Below, one piece after another: positions 33,966-45,210 of a DNA stretch of 64,000 bases. The notes beneath the pieces were generated by a model, which saw only the letters and a program-made list of their open reading frames with translations, ran no database searches and was not told the origin of the DNA. Each line of letters opens with the position of its first letter. Positions within the stretch are counted from its first letter, which is position 1. This DNA comes from Trichobilharzia regenti (lineage: Eukaryota > Platyhelminthes > Trematoda > Strigeidida > Schistosomatidae). A program made the translations under genes and the position numbers. The stretch is from contig OX235264.1 in assembly GCA_944472135.2 (NCBI GenBank), positions 95,428,319 to 95,492,318 on the forward strand, given 5' to 3'.

Positions 33966-34447
33966 AGTGGATAAAAGACTTGAATGTAAATGGCAAACGA
34001 ATGTTATCACTGCACGTGAAATCTCTGTTTACGAATGTGCCGCTCACAGACACAATTTGTTTCCTTTGCAAGTATATGGATCACAAAAATCTGGTAGACT
34101 GCTTCATGATCAGTCTGGAAAACGGCATCTTGAAATCAACAATGGACAAATTGCTTCTGTACAAAAGATACGTCAATGACACTTTTATAGTCTGTCAAGA
34201 TGACTTTGATTTAAATTGTATCTTACAGGAGTTTATTAACTGCCATTCTTCAATTAAATTCATAATGGAAGTTGAAAATGAATCAAAGATTCCATTCCTG
34301 GACGTCGAATTGACGAGAAGAGGTGACGAAACTCTCAAAAGATCTATCCATAGAAAGCCAACATGGAATGGTCAACTGACAAACTTCTACATCTGAATAC
34401 CTATCGGCCGTAAAAGAGCTCTCATCATCTCGCTAGCCCACCGTACC
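33965..34447 (+). mobile_element. PLE reverse transcriptase fragment with mutated catalytic box
   Basis: The 138-residue frame starting at 33980 reads MLSLHVKSLFTNVPLTDTIC (residues 8-27), the RT 'SLDVxSLFTNVP' block. YVNDTFIVC (64-72) is the YVDD catalytic box with the first Asp changed to Asn. PFLDVELTRRGD and KPTWNGQLTNFYI follow. About 40 residues normally between these blocks, including the FRQxDGVAMGSPLGP loop, are deleted at residues 50-55. After the stop the same frame continues with IPIGRKRALIISLAHRT. That repeats the beginning of the inverted fragment on the other strand. Confidence 0.75.
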
Positions 34448-35005
34448 ATCTAATAAAACATAAGAAATATTTTTGTATATGACTAATTGTAGCATAGATT
34501 ACCTTTCCACTAGCCATGCTGGCTGAAAACATTCACTCAATTCTATTTACTCGTAAAAATAAGTAGCATAAACTTTTATTAGTTTGCTTATTAACCTTTA
34601 CAAAACTGATTCTATAAACAACTGATCATCTTTGTGTAAATCATATATTAACAGTACCCAATGATATAGAAATCCAGGATTTCAAAGTAGAAAACTCTCT
34701 TTTGGACATTTTCTTTTTTTACACCTATACTGTTGTATTTGTATGTGAGTTACAATAGACGAAAACTGTCGTTGAGGACCTTAGATAATAGAAGGGAGCT
34801 TTCGTAAAACATGGTTATCCATTAAGTTTATTTTGAGGTTAAGAGTACCTTATGTGAAGTAAACAAAGACTGCAAGAACATAGCAAAGAAAGTGTTGCGT
34901 TTCGGGGCGACACAGTGATTGTAATCCTTAAAAGAGGGCTAATTTTGTCATTATGGGAAACATTTTCTCTGCCACGCTACGAAGAAGTTACTCTAGCCTT
35001 CCACT
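34448..35005. other. AT-rich spacer, nothing recognised
   Basis: No coding signal in either strand. Confidence 0.4.
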
Positions 35006-35009
35006 GGTG

Positions 35010-35347
35010 CACCTTAATAATAATAATAGCTTTATTCGGAACAATGTACAAAATATTCAGTGGAGTTTATTGCATGATATTTTGTCTTTCTCCAGGATCT
35101 TCGAATAATCATGAATTAATTGACAGTAGATCGTGTGATACAGTCCTATCTGACCTGAAGCGCAAACCAATCCATCATGATATCTCTCCTTCTTCTCTTT
35201 CGAGAAGGATATGACATTTGGTTGAACATCAATTTGACCTACCTGGTACACCAATCCTTTTTTGTAACTTATAGGGCAGAAGTTTATTTTGTGAACCAAG
35301 GACAACAGTCGGGAACAGTCATCCCATCTATTGAGATAAGCTGACAT
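35010..35347. repeat. Unidentified interspersed repeat, copy 1
   Basis: TAATAATAATAGCTTTATTC leads into GGAACAATGTACAAAATATTC, then TTTATTGCATGATATTTTG, TCTCCAGGATCTTCG and ATCGTGTGATACAGTCC. A diverged copy with the same order lies at 58550-58700. A 96-codon minus frame covers 35057-35347 (SLVHKINFCPISYKKGLVYQ, then FSKEKKERYHDG); I do not recognise it. The AATAATAAT edge looks like a retroelement 3' tail if the unit is read on the minus strand. Confidence 0.45.
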
Positions 35348-36421
35348 CCACGGTTATGCTTTTTCACATATTTAGTAAAAATTTGCAGACCAGTAAGTTG
35401 TAAATGTTCTAAACACTCGCCAGAGCAAATAATACTACTATATATGATGTTTTACTAGATTTAAACAAACTGAACAAGAAAACTTATGTGCAGTATATTA
35501 TTGGAGGGTTTTAGTGGTCCAATTTTTAAATAGGCTGCCGTGTGGCTGCTTGTATGTCGTGAAAATGACTAGGTAACTTCTGACGCGTCCTGCAACATTG
35601 CTTGCAAAATCTGACAAAATTTACTGAAAGAGATATGAGTATATGAGTATATTTGCTTGGTAAAGTGGAAGCTTTGGCAATACATGACATACAGGCAGAA
35701 CTTTTTAAGATACTTTTCTCTCTTTTGGACTTAATTGTGTAGTGGAATTCACAAAACTTCTTCATTACTTGTTATTTCATTTTGTTTTGTCTTTTATATA
35801 CTTCACATTAGAATACCCTGACATTTTATTTATTTTATCCGAGAAACTTACCTTATCTCATGTTTGCATATTATTGCAAATTTACAAGTAACATTCACAT
35901 TTACACATTTCTGAATATACCTAATCTCCCTATTATCTATCTGCTCTTATATACTGGACTTGATTTTTACCTTCCTACGTTAGCGACAGTTAGTTGATCT
36001 TACTAATATCAAAAAAACAATAAGACGAAATTTATCTGAATCATGTAGTGCATTCCTCGCGAATTATAACTTTTAATTCATAAGGAAGAACACAAGCTTT
36101 TGTTCAGCCAAGAAATATAGCTTTTTCAACTACTTTTGTATTTATGCTACAGAAAATGGTATCAAGTGGCACTGGCAATCGCTCAGTCAGTATTGCATAT
36201 GATAAATGATGTACTAATGGGGTACTGTTGAAGTGGATGAATTATAAAACGTTTAAAGATTACCAAATAAGTGAACTGGTATAGAGATTTTAAAATAGTA
36301 CGTCAAGTGTTGTCTAAAAAAATAATAGTACGATGATGATAACACTAAAGACGGTGAAAGTGAAGTGAAGCGGAATGAATTCGGGTGGTAAAACAGAATA
36401 AAATAAAATAAAGAAAGGGGC
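35348..36421. other. AT-rich spacer, nothing recognised
   Basis: A 79-codon minus frame at 35526-35765 has two CxxC-like pairs but no convincing family resemblance. The rest is AT-rich. Confidence 0.35.
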
Positions 36422-36838
36422 TTAACAACACGTTTTTGAACACATAATTAAGACTTTTGTCCATATATAGCTAGAGCTTCGGTAAAACATAAGCTTAGAA
36501 AACGTAAGCTTTTGGAGTGATTGGATTTGGTCCTGTAAGGGTAAACCAAACTCCAGAAGGTGTTCACAGATTGAATACTTTGTCATCCTTTGTTCACCTT
36601 TCATTAGCCGAACTAGGTAGTGTTTAGCTACGTCTTTATGGAGTTTGTGCTTACAGAATCCAGCGTATTCAGCCCCACAGGAGAATGTGCGGGAGGCGGA
36701 AATAAGCGGTAGTTTATCCTCAACGCATTTTCGAATCATAATTCGACTGTTGAATACAAAATGTATGTCAGCTGCATAAAAAGAGCATTTAATGCATTTA
36801 GATAAACGATTTTTGGTGAATTTTATAAATATTCTCAC
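36422..36838 (-). mobile_element. Penelope-like element, GIY-YIG endonuclease domain remnant
   Basis: The 138-codon minus frame contains FSCGAEYAGFCKHKLHKDVA (residues 53-72) and KHYLVRLMKGEQRMTKYSIC, EHLLEFGLP. It ends YIWTKVLIMCSKTC. This is the PLE C-terminal endonuclease: the expected C-x-C-G-x-x-Y-I-G-R becomes YAG-F, so the catalytic YIG/R positions are lost. The same C-terminal end appears in the fragment at 33.4 kb. No RT block is attached upstream. Confidence 0.7.
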
Positions 36839-37375
36839 CTTTGAAAGCTAAGCTCATGAACAGTGTCTTCTATGGCACTGTGATTTGGCTGGGAATGTTT
36901 TCTCCCCTGATGTTTCCGTCGATAAACCTTCTGTGTTATCCATGATTTCAAAGAGTTGTGCATTGTATGTGTTCGCTCACGCTTGCTATCTATTTGTGAT
37001 TCATGATCATCTGCACCAGTGTTATCACACTTTTGCTTGTCGGTATTTAACACACACAAACGCAGAATAAACTGCTTGTACCGTCTTTTGTGATTCAACT
37101 ATGTGAATGTAACTGTACACTCATGAAATTGAAATCATTGCAAAGAGAGAATTTCCTTTGTTAAAATCTCTGTTTTTTTTCATCCACTCATCTTTATTTA
37201 TTTCAGTTCTTTTACTCCAAAATCAGGCAATTTAGTTATTTGAACGAGAATGAATCACACATTTGCATTATTACCCAGAGGTTACAACGGAAGAATGTGA
37301 ACGTATGGTTTACGAAATGACTTTCAGTGATCTTCATATTTTTTTCAGGTTAGACCGCAGATTGCTGTTAGCTGA
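36839..37375. other. Spacer, nothing recognised
   Basis: Overlapping short frames on both strands at 36.84-37.1 kb have no family motif. The minus one begins just upstream of the PLE endonuclease frame and may be a diverged linker. Confidence 0.3.
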
Positions 37376-37379
37376 AGAA

Positions 37380-37445
37380 CCATTGAAAATCAGAGAGTAC
37401 TGGAAACCACTTTCATCCTAATTTGGCACTCATCGGTAGTGCGCA
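37380..37445 (-). repeat. Hammerhead-like motif, one core substitution seen
   Basis: On the minus strand, GCACTACCGATGAGTGCC is followed by AAATTAGGATGAAAGTGG and TTTCCAGTACTCTC. The core reads CCGATGA (consensus CTGATGA) and GAAA is intact. Stem II can pair only partly (GTGCC with GGAT). The tail is that of SM-alpha. No tRNA-like head is visible next to it. Confidence 0.5.
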
Positions 37446-37812
37446 CCCAGTGGATTGTTTGTGTGCAGGTTGACGATGAATTTCTTCCTTTCCTAAAGTT
37501 ATAAGTATTCATCTTTCAAATGGACTTCTCTGTATTCATTTCACTTTAGAATAGGTTTGTGAATAGGTGTGGATGAGTTAAAATAACAACAGTACGGGTT
37601 CACTGTTCCTTAACCCGGCTGTACTTAATTGACTACGATCAGAAACATCTTGGGAAAAAATAAAATACTTACTTCAAAACCAATCTTGGCGAACTGAGAT
37701 GTGTCTCCAGTTAACTAGCGATCATACGAATGTAAAATAAGAACATGCAAATCAGTGAAAGTACCTTAATTTGTACCTTCAGTTTAACCGGTCACATAAA
37801 AATTGAAAGTCG

Positions 37813-38018
37813 GTGGTCAATGTCGACTGTGAACAAAGCTACAGGCTAATTATTTATCATCAAAATATTCATTGCTACAATGATCTTATGATTACCTTTC
37901 TAAACCGAGCTTTAATCCCAATAGATGACTTAGCATCTGGTCTGTGGAATGACTTGTCAAGTTTAAAATTACATATTTTAGAAATTTTGAGTTTACCCAC
38001 GGAGCGATTTCTTACCCT
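37813..38018. other. Spacer between two hammerhead repeats
   Basis: A 71-codon plus frame here has no recognised family. The section lies between two same-strand SM-alpha-like remnants about 630 bp apart, roughly two SM-alpha monomers. Confidence 0.3.
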
Positions 38019-38135
38019 TGAAAACTAGAGAGTACTGGATGGCTGTTTCGTCCTAGTTCAGAACCCGCTGAGATTAGAACACAGGACCATTCCGCCGCTG
38101 GAATCAGACTCGATGACCTGTTAATTCTGACTTCT
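38019..38135 (-). repeat. SM-alpha-like SINE, decayed hammerhead
   Basis: On the minus strand a B-box-like GTCCTGTGTTCTAATCTCAG runs straight into GGGTTCTGAACTAGGACGAA and AC, with the second core strand GAAA intact and stem II GTTC/GGAC. The first core strand reads CAGCGG, so the segment between the B box and stem II has been shortened. The tail, CATCCAGTACTCTCTAG, is that of SM-alpha. Confidence 0.55.
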
Positions 38136-39020
38136 GTCTGTGATTAAACTTCAAACTAGTCAAATCCTTACAAATTAATTCTTAGTAACTTTAAATGTAA
38201 TAATCATATAACACATACGTAAGTTTGCGACGTATTGAAAGCTTAATCCTTCTTGGCATTTGTAAATCACATAGCAAAGATTGATGTATACACAAATATG
38301 CATGTATCAATTAACTAATGAGAAATGCTGTAATCCATCGCTTATAAGAATGAAACAGTTCAGGGAGAAAATAAGGAAAAAAACTTAATATGGATGTTAT
38401 CTAACTAGAAGAAAAATATATAGTTAGAGTAATTAATTAAATGAGTACAAGTGTAATAAATTAGTGGCTGAAAATAACAATAAGGAAATTGTTCATTCAT
38501 GCGTGTGACTTCCAGTTCAAATACATGACTGATCACTTGCATATTCAACCTATGATGTCATTGAATACATGCGTAGATATTACTAAGATAACTGGCTCAA
38601 TTATGTTTCTTTGATGATCAATATCATTGAGATAGAGGACACAGATAACGTTCTGTTTTAGACTATTCATTAAGATGTACACGTTGTTGATTACCTGGCA
38701 ACATTCTTACTGAGAACGGAAATTAGTATTCATCACCTCATTCGAGGTATACAAAGAGTATCAGTGTACAGCTAGACTCTAAATATAGGGCTGAATGCTC
38801 TACATATGTGAGGTCCATTTATAATATCACATATATTTATTTATTCACTAACATTCAGTCATTGCCTCATAGTTATTTTGTTTTATGTACATAGAAGCCT
38901 AAATTGACAAACATGAAAATCATATGTTTTCTTGTACTTGCATCATTATTATTATGATTATCTATCCTTCATTTCGCTTGAAGTTTTCACTCAAAGAAAA
39001 TACGCATCAGGACAATAGAG
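38136..39020. other. AT-rich spacer, nothing recognised
   Basis: No coding signal and no repeat match. Confidence 0.4.
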
Positions 39021-39024
39021 AAAA

Positions 39025-39440
39025 ATGAACAGGAAGCTCAGCAAAAGTGACTTTTCCGCCGTTTCATTCTCGAAATCTATAAAAACGCATCCATTTCACA
39101 GAGGAATTCGCAGTAAGCACCGCTTAGAAGAAGAACTCTTATTTCTGAAAATTATGTTGACCCGAAAACGATACCCAGCACGTTTCGTAGAGAAGAACAA
39201 AGAAGCAAAGCCCAAAACAGAAGAAAACACTTCAGTACCAAAGAAAACACACTGCATAGAAATCTAAACTTCCGGGAAGACATAGCGGCAGATATCCTAA
39301 AGAGGAAAGTCACTAATTCATTAAAGGATATCATTCCCGCGAAAAATCTGAGAGTGATATTCTGTAGCTGCTGACTGCTTCTAAGCAAATGTGAAGAACA
39401 AACTTCCACATATAACCACATATTATAAATCTACCTACCC
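39025..39440 (+). mobile_element. PLE post-RT and linker fragment
   Basis: The frame at 39025-39267 reads LSKSDFSAVSFSKSIKTHPF, which at the DNA level matches the repeat at 13.7-14.1 kb. It continues with HRLEEELLFLKIMLTRKRYP and ARFVEKN, the post-RT 'NGYPxxFV' block. In the next frames DIAADILKRKVTNSLKDIIP and AKNLRVIFCSC match the linker before the GIY-YIG domain. The endonuclease core does not follow. It is the plus-strand counterpart of the fragment at 33.4-33.96 kb and looks truncated at both ends. Confidence 0.65.
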
Positions 39441-39779
39441 GTGAAAAGTTAAATGCATTGTTCGTTCTGGGTGAGTCGTTTCAAAACATTTTGGAGAACA
39501 CTGCCCAGCATGGCTGCAAACAAGAGGTAATGGTTTAATCAGAAGCACCATAAATAAACACCCCATCAACACTTGTCAAATCATCTCAATTGACTAATCT
39601 ACCATTCAAAGTCATTAACAAAGTAAGTAAATATCTATCAAAATAGGTGGGAGGTTCGGCGATCCCTATTTAGGACGGTGTGAATTCCGACTTCTTTACA
39701 TTGCAATAGACCTCGACATATGCATGAAAAACCCGTAGTTATGTTTTCAAAAGTAACTAGTTCAACCTTGGCACTTACA

Positions 39780-39985
39780 GAAGATCCAGTCCTATTTGAC
39801 TGCTTAGTTTCTATTTTCCGTGACCCCACTGCCTTAAGTTTTCCATTTCTAGCTATTAAAACTGCTTGTTTCCATGTTCATCTATGTGTCTGCTTAAACT
39901 TGATTATGTAAATGCGGTTGTACAACTTATGAGGATGAATTCGTCGAAGAGTTATCTCCTCAGAGATTATTGTTCTTTCATTAAC
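39780..39985 (-). repeat. PLE-associated terminal repeat fragment
   Basis: Read on the minus strand, GAACAATAATCTC, then GATAACTCTTCGACGAATTC, ATCCTCATAAGTTGTACAAC and GCATTTACATAATC match 32747-32840 and the inserted element at 13.7-14.1 kb with substitutions. Adjacent GAACATGGAAACAAGC also recalls GAGCATGGAAACAAAC at 33.12 and 33.27 kb. Confidence 0.5.
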
Positions 39986-40004
39986 CACAATGAACTAAAT
40001 GAAA

Positions 40005-40565
40005 TCTAAAAGGAGTTACCTCTTTCACTTATTTAGGCAACACCATTTCAGTTACATGTGGCATAGAGGATCGAAAAAGCATGATAAACCTTCATTACCC
40101 TGAATTCATTGTGGCACCCAATATAAGGAACAAGATTCACACTTTCAATATATAACAAGTCAGAGCTTGTATGCTTCAGAGATTTAGCAAGGTAGTCAAG
40201 AAAGGGGTTTTCAAAAGGCTAAAGAAATCGATGAACTTCTATCTTCTCTCCACACTGAAGTTTGGATGACCAGCTAGAAAGGATTAGCAACAGACAACTC
40301 CTAGCAAAATAACCAATAGACATGCGGAAGGAGATGGAGATAATATGTACGTGGGTTAGGGAGGTAGTTGATCGACATCGCGCTCATAGGAAAATATAAG
40401 TCGTGCGTCTAAGGATGACATGGAAGAGATCATGGGAACAGGAAATGGCAGTTTGTAGGCGGTCATGCAGACAACTAAAGAGGAATGCAAAGGACAAAGG
40501 AAAATTGAGAAATGCTGCTGAAGACCTATGCTTCACCCGGAGACCGAAAGAGTAACAACAATAAA
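40005..40565 (+). mobile_element. RTE-type retrotransposon, 3' remnant
   Basis: One frame reads the post-RT motif FTYLGNTISVTCGIEDRKS at about 40.02 kb. Other frames give C-terminal tail blocks, ending DDMEEIMGTGNGSL, MQTTKEECKGQRKIE and RPMLHPETERV with an AACAACAATAA tail. Frame-broken. Confidence 0.6.
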
Positions 40566-40569
40566 CTGT

Positions 40570-41095
40570 AATGGTCTAACATGCACATGATTCCCAACCT
40601 TACTTCATTTCCTTAGAATTCAGTTCAAAAACCTTCAAGACTGTAAGAATTACCTTACTACCATAGGTTATAAATAAAATGTAAAAACAAGTCACCAAAA
40701 TATTGTAAACTGTCTAGATGCAAAACTGCGTTACATATCAAAAAAAAAGAGTTGCATTTGTTTAGAAGCAAATATTTTATATATTTCGACAAATCATCGT
40801 ACTATATGAGAGAAAAAACAGTTTAGTCACTTAGTGTTGCTTGACAAATAATTATAAAATAACAGAAGTAATTGCAATTAGTTTAGCGTCATTGATAATA
40901 ACGAAATGCTATGCAAATGTATTACCTGATAAATATAACTATTCTTTTTATATCCACTTACACACCAAAGTAAAAGTGACATGACTGTTATGTGTCCTCA
41001 TATGCATTATTATTATAAAGTGCTTTTTGTGAAAAAGGGTAGGGTTGTGAAAAGAGGTAGAAAAATGGTAGTAACAAGTAAAGAATAATAAGTAA
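40570..41095. other. AT-rich spacer
   Basis: No signal was recognised between the RTE tail and the 3' end of the PLE. Confidence 0.4.
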
Positions 41096-41101
41096 AACAT
41101 A

Positions 41102-43456
41102 TTACCATGGTAGATTCAGAGTCACGACCATCTCCTTTTGTGCACAGATACTTGGTTTATAAACTCGAATTGCACAAGCCTCTACAAGTGCAAGCATCTT
41201 CTTGTTTCTTTGTCTGCTGACAATAGTGAATGACTCGATATCGTGTCCGTAGTCCACAAGATCTTTTGTTATTGAGGTTTTCGACACGTTGCATTCAGCT
41301 GTTTTCAACCATTTTGGCCAATGCTCCATCATGTGAGTAGACAATCGCCTTTCTGTACGACCTATGTACTTGCTTCCACAAACACACTCAAATCAATACG
41401 CGCAGTTTGAAGTATCCAGGATTGGCGACTTGTCTTTCCCAGATTGTTGAAGCACTCGCTTAGTGGTGTTAAGGATAACAAATTTTGCAGCATAATAAGT
41501 TCCCTTGATGGCTTTATCGTGTCTTCGTTTGACTGCTTCCTGTACGTCGTCTCCTTTAAATGGCAAACTGATATAGAGAGATTTCATCGGAACTGTTTGG
41601 ATTGTTTTGTAGGGGCTGATTTCTTTACAGTACTTATTAATAAACTTCTCCGGGTATCCATTCTTAGATAAAATATTCTTCAGAGATTTTATTTCATGTT
41701 CCATAGTACTGTCGGAACAAATTTTCCGTGCTCTATTGAACAATGTTCTGACTAAGCTCTTTTTATACTTGATTGGAACAAAGCTCTTTAAATGCATGTA
41801 CTGTCCTGTCCATGAAGACTTTCTGAATATAGACCTTTCGATCGTACCATCATTCATTTTCGCTAGAAAAACGTCTATGAATTTAATAGTATCGTTTTCC
41901 TCGTGTCCTACTGTGAAATTGAGATTTGAATGGCATGAATTGAATTTTATAAACACGTCTTCCGCTTTTGATCTGCTTTCACAGACAATAAAAATGTCAT
42001 CAACATATCTTAGGTATACATCCGTTTCTTGTATATGTCGCTGCAAGGTACCGGTTTCTAGGCATGACAGGAATAAGTCTGCGAAAAGTGGTCTCAAAAG
42101 TCTTCCCATTGCGACATCAACTTGACGGAACAGATGCCCATTGAATTGGAATTGGACATCTTTAGTACATAAAAGTAATAATTTCCTCAATTTCGACGTT
42201 GGAATGGGTATGTCTTCAGCTTCTTTGCATATGAAGTCGACAGTCTCAGCGACTGGCACATTCGTGAAGAAGGAGGTAAAATCGAAACAGATCGAATGTT
42301 TATCAGATACATTGAAACTTTTAATTTGATTGGCAAATTGGAATGAATCAGAGACTATATATGTTCTGAAACGTTTCAGCAAGGCCCGCAACAGTTCACA
42401 TAGCCACTGTGCTAATTTGTGGTATGGTGAGTTTATCATAGAGGGTTTGGATCTTAACGGCGCTTCTGGTTTGTGCATTTTTTGCGCGTCCGTATAGTTT
42501 TGGGATTTGTGGCCCAATCGGTTTTATATTTCTATATGTGTTTTCATCGATGTATTTATTTTTGAAGAGTTGTCGTAGATGCCGCACAATTTTCCCTTCG
42601 GTTGATAACGTTTGGTCTTTTGCATGGTTATTCAATTTGAATTTAGATTCATCAGAGAGAATTTGATACATGTTTTCGAGATAATCTATCTTGTTCATTA
42701 GCACTACACTTTGTCCTTTATCAGCTTGTAAGATAACAAGATTTTTGTCTTTTCGGAACTTGTTTAGAGATCTCCAGTGTTTTTTGGTGATGTGCGACTT
42801 TTGATTGGTCGGCATGACTCGAAATTGATGAGCAATATCAACCATAGTTGATTTCAACCAGCTTTCGCTGTCACTGGACTTGGCATGTAGCCCAATAATT
42901 TGATCATAAAGATTTTCGAATCGGCATCTGATATCAATTTTCTTTATCTTTGTCAAATGAACACAGAATCTAAATCCCAGTGACAGAATTTCTGCTTGTG
43001 CTTTTGATGGGGAAACATCAGATAAACTATGAACATAATTAGATATATCCACTGGGAAAATTTCATTTGGCAGTTCCGAATGAAGTGACTTCTTCAGTTG
43101 TTTTCTTCTGATTCTTTTGTCTTTTTAGAGGTGGCATGCAGATATTTAGTGAATTTAAGATAACACACAAAGTTTAAGTCATTTTGTACACTGATCAGTT
43201 TGCTTGATAATAGGCATAAATTACTGATTTCATCTGTTTCAGAACACAAATGTGATTCAGCAAGACGGTAAAGATTTGCCCGCGTAGGTCTCAAATGATC
43301 TTTACGCAAGGATTTGTAAAATGTTTGAGGATAAATATGATTCTGGATAAATTCCTTCAAAAAATCTCGTCGTGCAGAGTGTTTAGCAGTCCTACATTTC
43401 AATTTCAATAGATCATTTAGTGCATTGATAGTGCTTTCCGGGAGACACTTCTTCAA
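41102..43456 (-). mobile_element. Penelope-like retroelement, near-complete ORF
   Basis: Best-preserved element in the window. Reading the minus strand: an N-terminal frame (43456-43094, 120 codons); a second frame (43052-42396, 218 codons) with NLVILQADKGQSVVLMNKID, the PLE block just before the RT; and a 374-codon frame (42517-41393) with the RT. In the last, HKPEAPLRSKPSMINSPYHK (residues 15-34) is followed by FDFTSFFTNVP (78-88) and FRQVDVAMGRLLRPLFADL (130-148), where the usual G of DGVAMG is missing and SPLG is altered. YVDD (171-174; 42007-41996) is intact, and NGYPEKF lies at 286-292. The frame ends at one in-frame TGA after NCAY. The same frame then runs on with FECVCGSKYIGRTERRLSTH and MMEHWPKWL, the GIY-YIG endonuclease, to 41102. 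PLEs reverse-transcribe at nicked or telomere-like ends using this RT and endonuclease. Two frame breaks (about 43.07 and 42.45 kb) and the TGA make this copy inactive. Plus-strand frames here are shadows. Confidence 0.85.
41996..42007 (-). other. PLE RT catalytic YVDD box
   Basis: Tyr-Val-Asp-Asp, within LRYVDDIFIVCE. This is the metal-binding catalytic box of the RT palm and is intact in this copy, unlike the YVND box at 34169-34180. Confidence 0.85.
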
Positions 43457-44240
43457 GTATTGAAAACATTTGTATGTAGAGTATTCAGCTGACGAATTCT
43501 ACCGAAATTTGATGAATTCATTAGATCCTGCTTTATTAACCTTTAATGCTTGTTTTAAAGTGATTATTTGCTAGAATGCGAGGTTTGCATGGTTTTCAGA
43601 CTTTTGTGATAAGATTCGAATTAAAGCTTGCTTATTGTATGTTGCAATTTATGACGTCATCGTGATGAAGTCTATTCACCATAAGGCTGAGAGTATTACG
43701 GGATCAGAATGCCCATATTATACCACTGCTAAAATAATTAAAATCTACAACTAAGTATGATTTTATCAGTCTACTAAAAATGCTACTCTAAGATAAACTC
43801 ATATTGATAATTTTAAGCTGCAACAATGATGTTTTGTGTCTTGAAAAGACATATTCCAGCGATATGCCGATTTTTACTTCACAGAAATAAAGCTGCTCGA
43901 GTACCCGAACTCAAAGTGGTTTGTGTTATGAAGTGGAATCAACCTAGCAGTGGGAATCTCTTTTTCAATGAACCTTTGATTATTTTTCGATTTTTGTGTG
44001 TACTTTCTCCCCAATATACACTAGCAAGATAGAACTGGTTTCCTTACAACTGTTTCAAGTTTCGATCTGGGTGTTTTTTCGCTTCCATATTCTAATATGA
44101 ACTATCAGATACCACTGGCCGCTATTTTCAATAATTGCTTACACTGAAGGAAACAGATGAATTTCACTATAAATCACAGTAAGCTCGTCAACTGAACCAA
44201 CATTAGGTAAGCATCCTGCCCATATTGACTCTAACTGCAC
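43457..44240. other. Spacer upstream of PLE, no hammerhead found
   Basis: I looked here for the hammerhead or terminal repeat expected upstream of a full PLE and did not find one. A 68-codon plus frame at 43826-44032 has no recognised family. Confidence 0.4.
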
Positions 44241-44244
44241 TTAC

Positions 44245-44402
44245 CAATTCACTTGCAGTTACAACTGCAACTTCATAAGCAGGAGGCAAACGAGAGCATC
44301 TACTAGATAATACTAGCATATCCTTAATGGCGTCAGCAGTGTTTGCTAGTGCGACTGCCAGACATCTCATTAACAAGAGATATAGACAAGAAATTAGTTG
44401 GG
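44245..44402 (-). CDS. Candidate exon of an unidentified host gene
   Basis: On the minus strand a pyrimidine-rich acceptor (TTTCTCTATTTTTGAAAG) precedes an open stretch that ends at a consensus donor, TTG|GTAAGT. The 158-nt stretch needs one base from the previous exon and ends in phase 0. It encodes SCLYLLLMRCLAVALANTAD, then AIKDMLVLSSRCSRLPP, then AYEVAVVTASEL: a hydrophobic helix followed by an amphipathic one. The ADAI...Y-x-x-x-V pattern faintly recalls the segment after the membrane domain of peroxisomal ABC transporters, but similarity is too weak to name it. It could be chance. Confidence 0.3.
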
Positions 44403-45047
44403 CTTTCAAAAATAGAGAAAATCATGATTAATTCTGTTCTCTGTAAACTCTGCTATCAAAAGACTTCAATCCAACATTAGTATACACAAAGATGGCATAG
44501 CTTATCTATCACCGCACTGATAACTGTAAATGCTTTGCATGTATGCTTTTGTGTCTTGTTCTGTCGCGTAACATCCCATTTGATTTTGAATTTAAGACAC
44601 TGAGTTGAACGCATTAGTAGGGGTTTAAAGGATTTATGTAATTGTTCATTAGTGTCACTATCTTACTTTACTATTCACTCCCTCCATCATGAACTCACCA
44701 TCCTAATATATAGAAATCCACTCTTTTGTTTGATCTGGTATTTTGTCTTCAGTCTGCCCTAGTTTTCATACCAAATATAAACTTTAGCTACCCCCAACCC
44801 TTGTTTACTTATACTGCAAATAGTTGATCTTGTAACACTAAATAGTTTTGCTACTAACGTCATTCTTGGATTTATGTTACTTATACTTCCGATATATAAC
44901 CCGACGTCATTTAGAAAAAAAGTATATATTCAAAAACCTGTGTAGCTTTAACGTTTATAGGATGTATGCAACTGATGAAAACAATCCATAGGATGAAATC
45001 AGCTGGTTTTATTCTACAAATATGTGCATTTTTGCCTTGCTCAATTG

Positions 45048-45210
45048 GTCCATCGGCATCACAGCGGTTAGGACGCTCACTGACGGTGCCGATGAACACC
45101 TGATATCAACGGTCTGTCCATTAAATTTGAACTACCGATACCACATGCTGAAAATGTCATACTTATAACAAAAATACAGTGGGAAATCAAACAATGATCA
45201 AATAAAACTA
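45048..45210 (+). repeat. tRNA-Gly-headed SINE, body type 2, head shortened
   Basis: CATCGGCATCACAGCGGTTA, then GGACGCTCACTGACGG, gives half a head; the B box is deleted. The type 2 body follows (CTGATATCAACGGTCTG, then CCGATACCACATGCTG, then GGGAAATCAAACAATG) to an A-rich tail. Confidence 0.6.

Noticed and set aside
41736..42125. 129-codon plus-strand frame inside the PLE
   Set aside because: Antisense to the YVDD-containing RT frame; no independent signal.
44245..44402. Naming the candidate exon as a peroxisomal ABC transporter (subfamily D)
   Set aside because: Only a faint pattern match; I looked for Walker A, ABC signature and EAA-motif exons on the minus strand and saw none.
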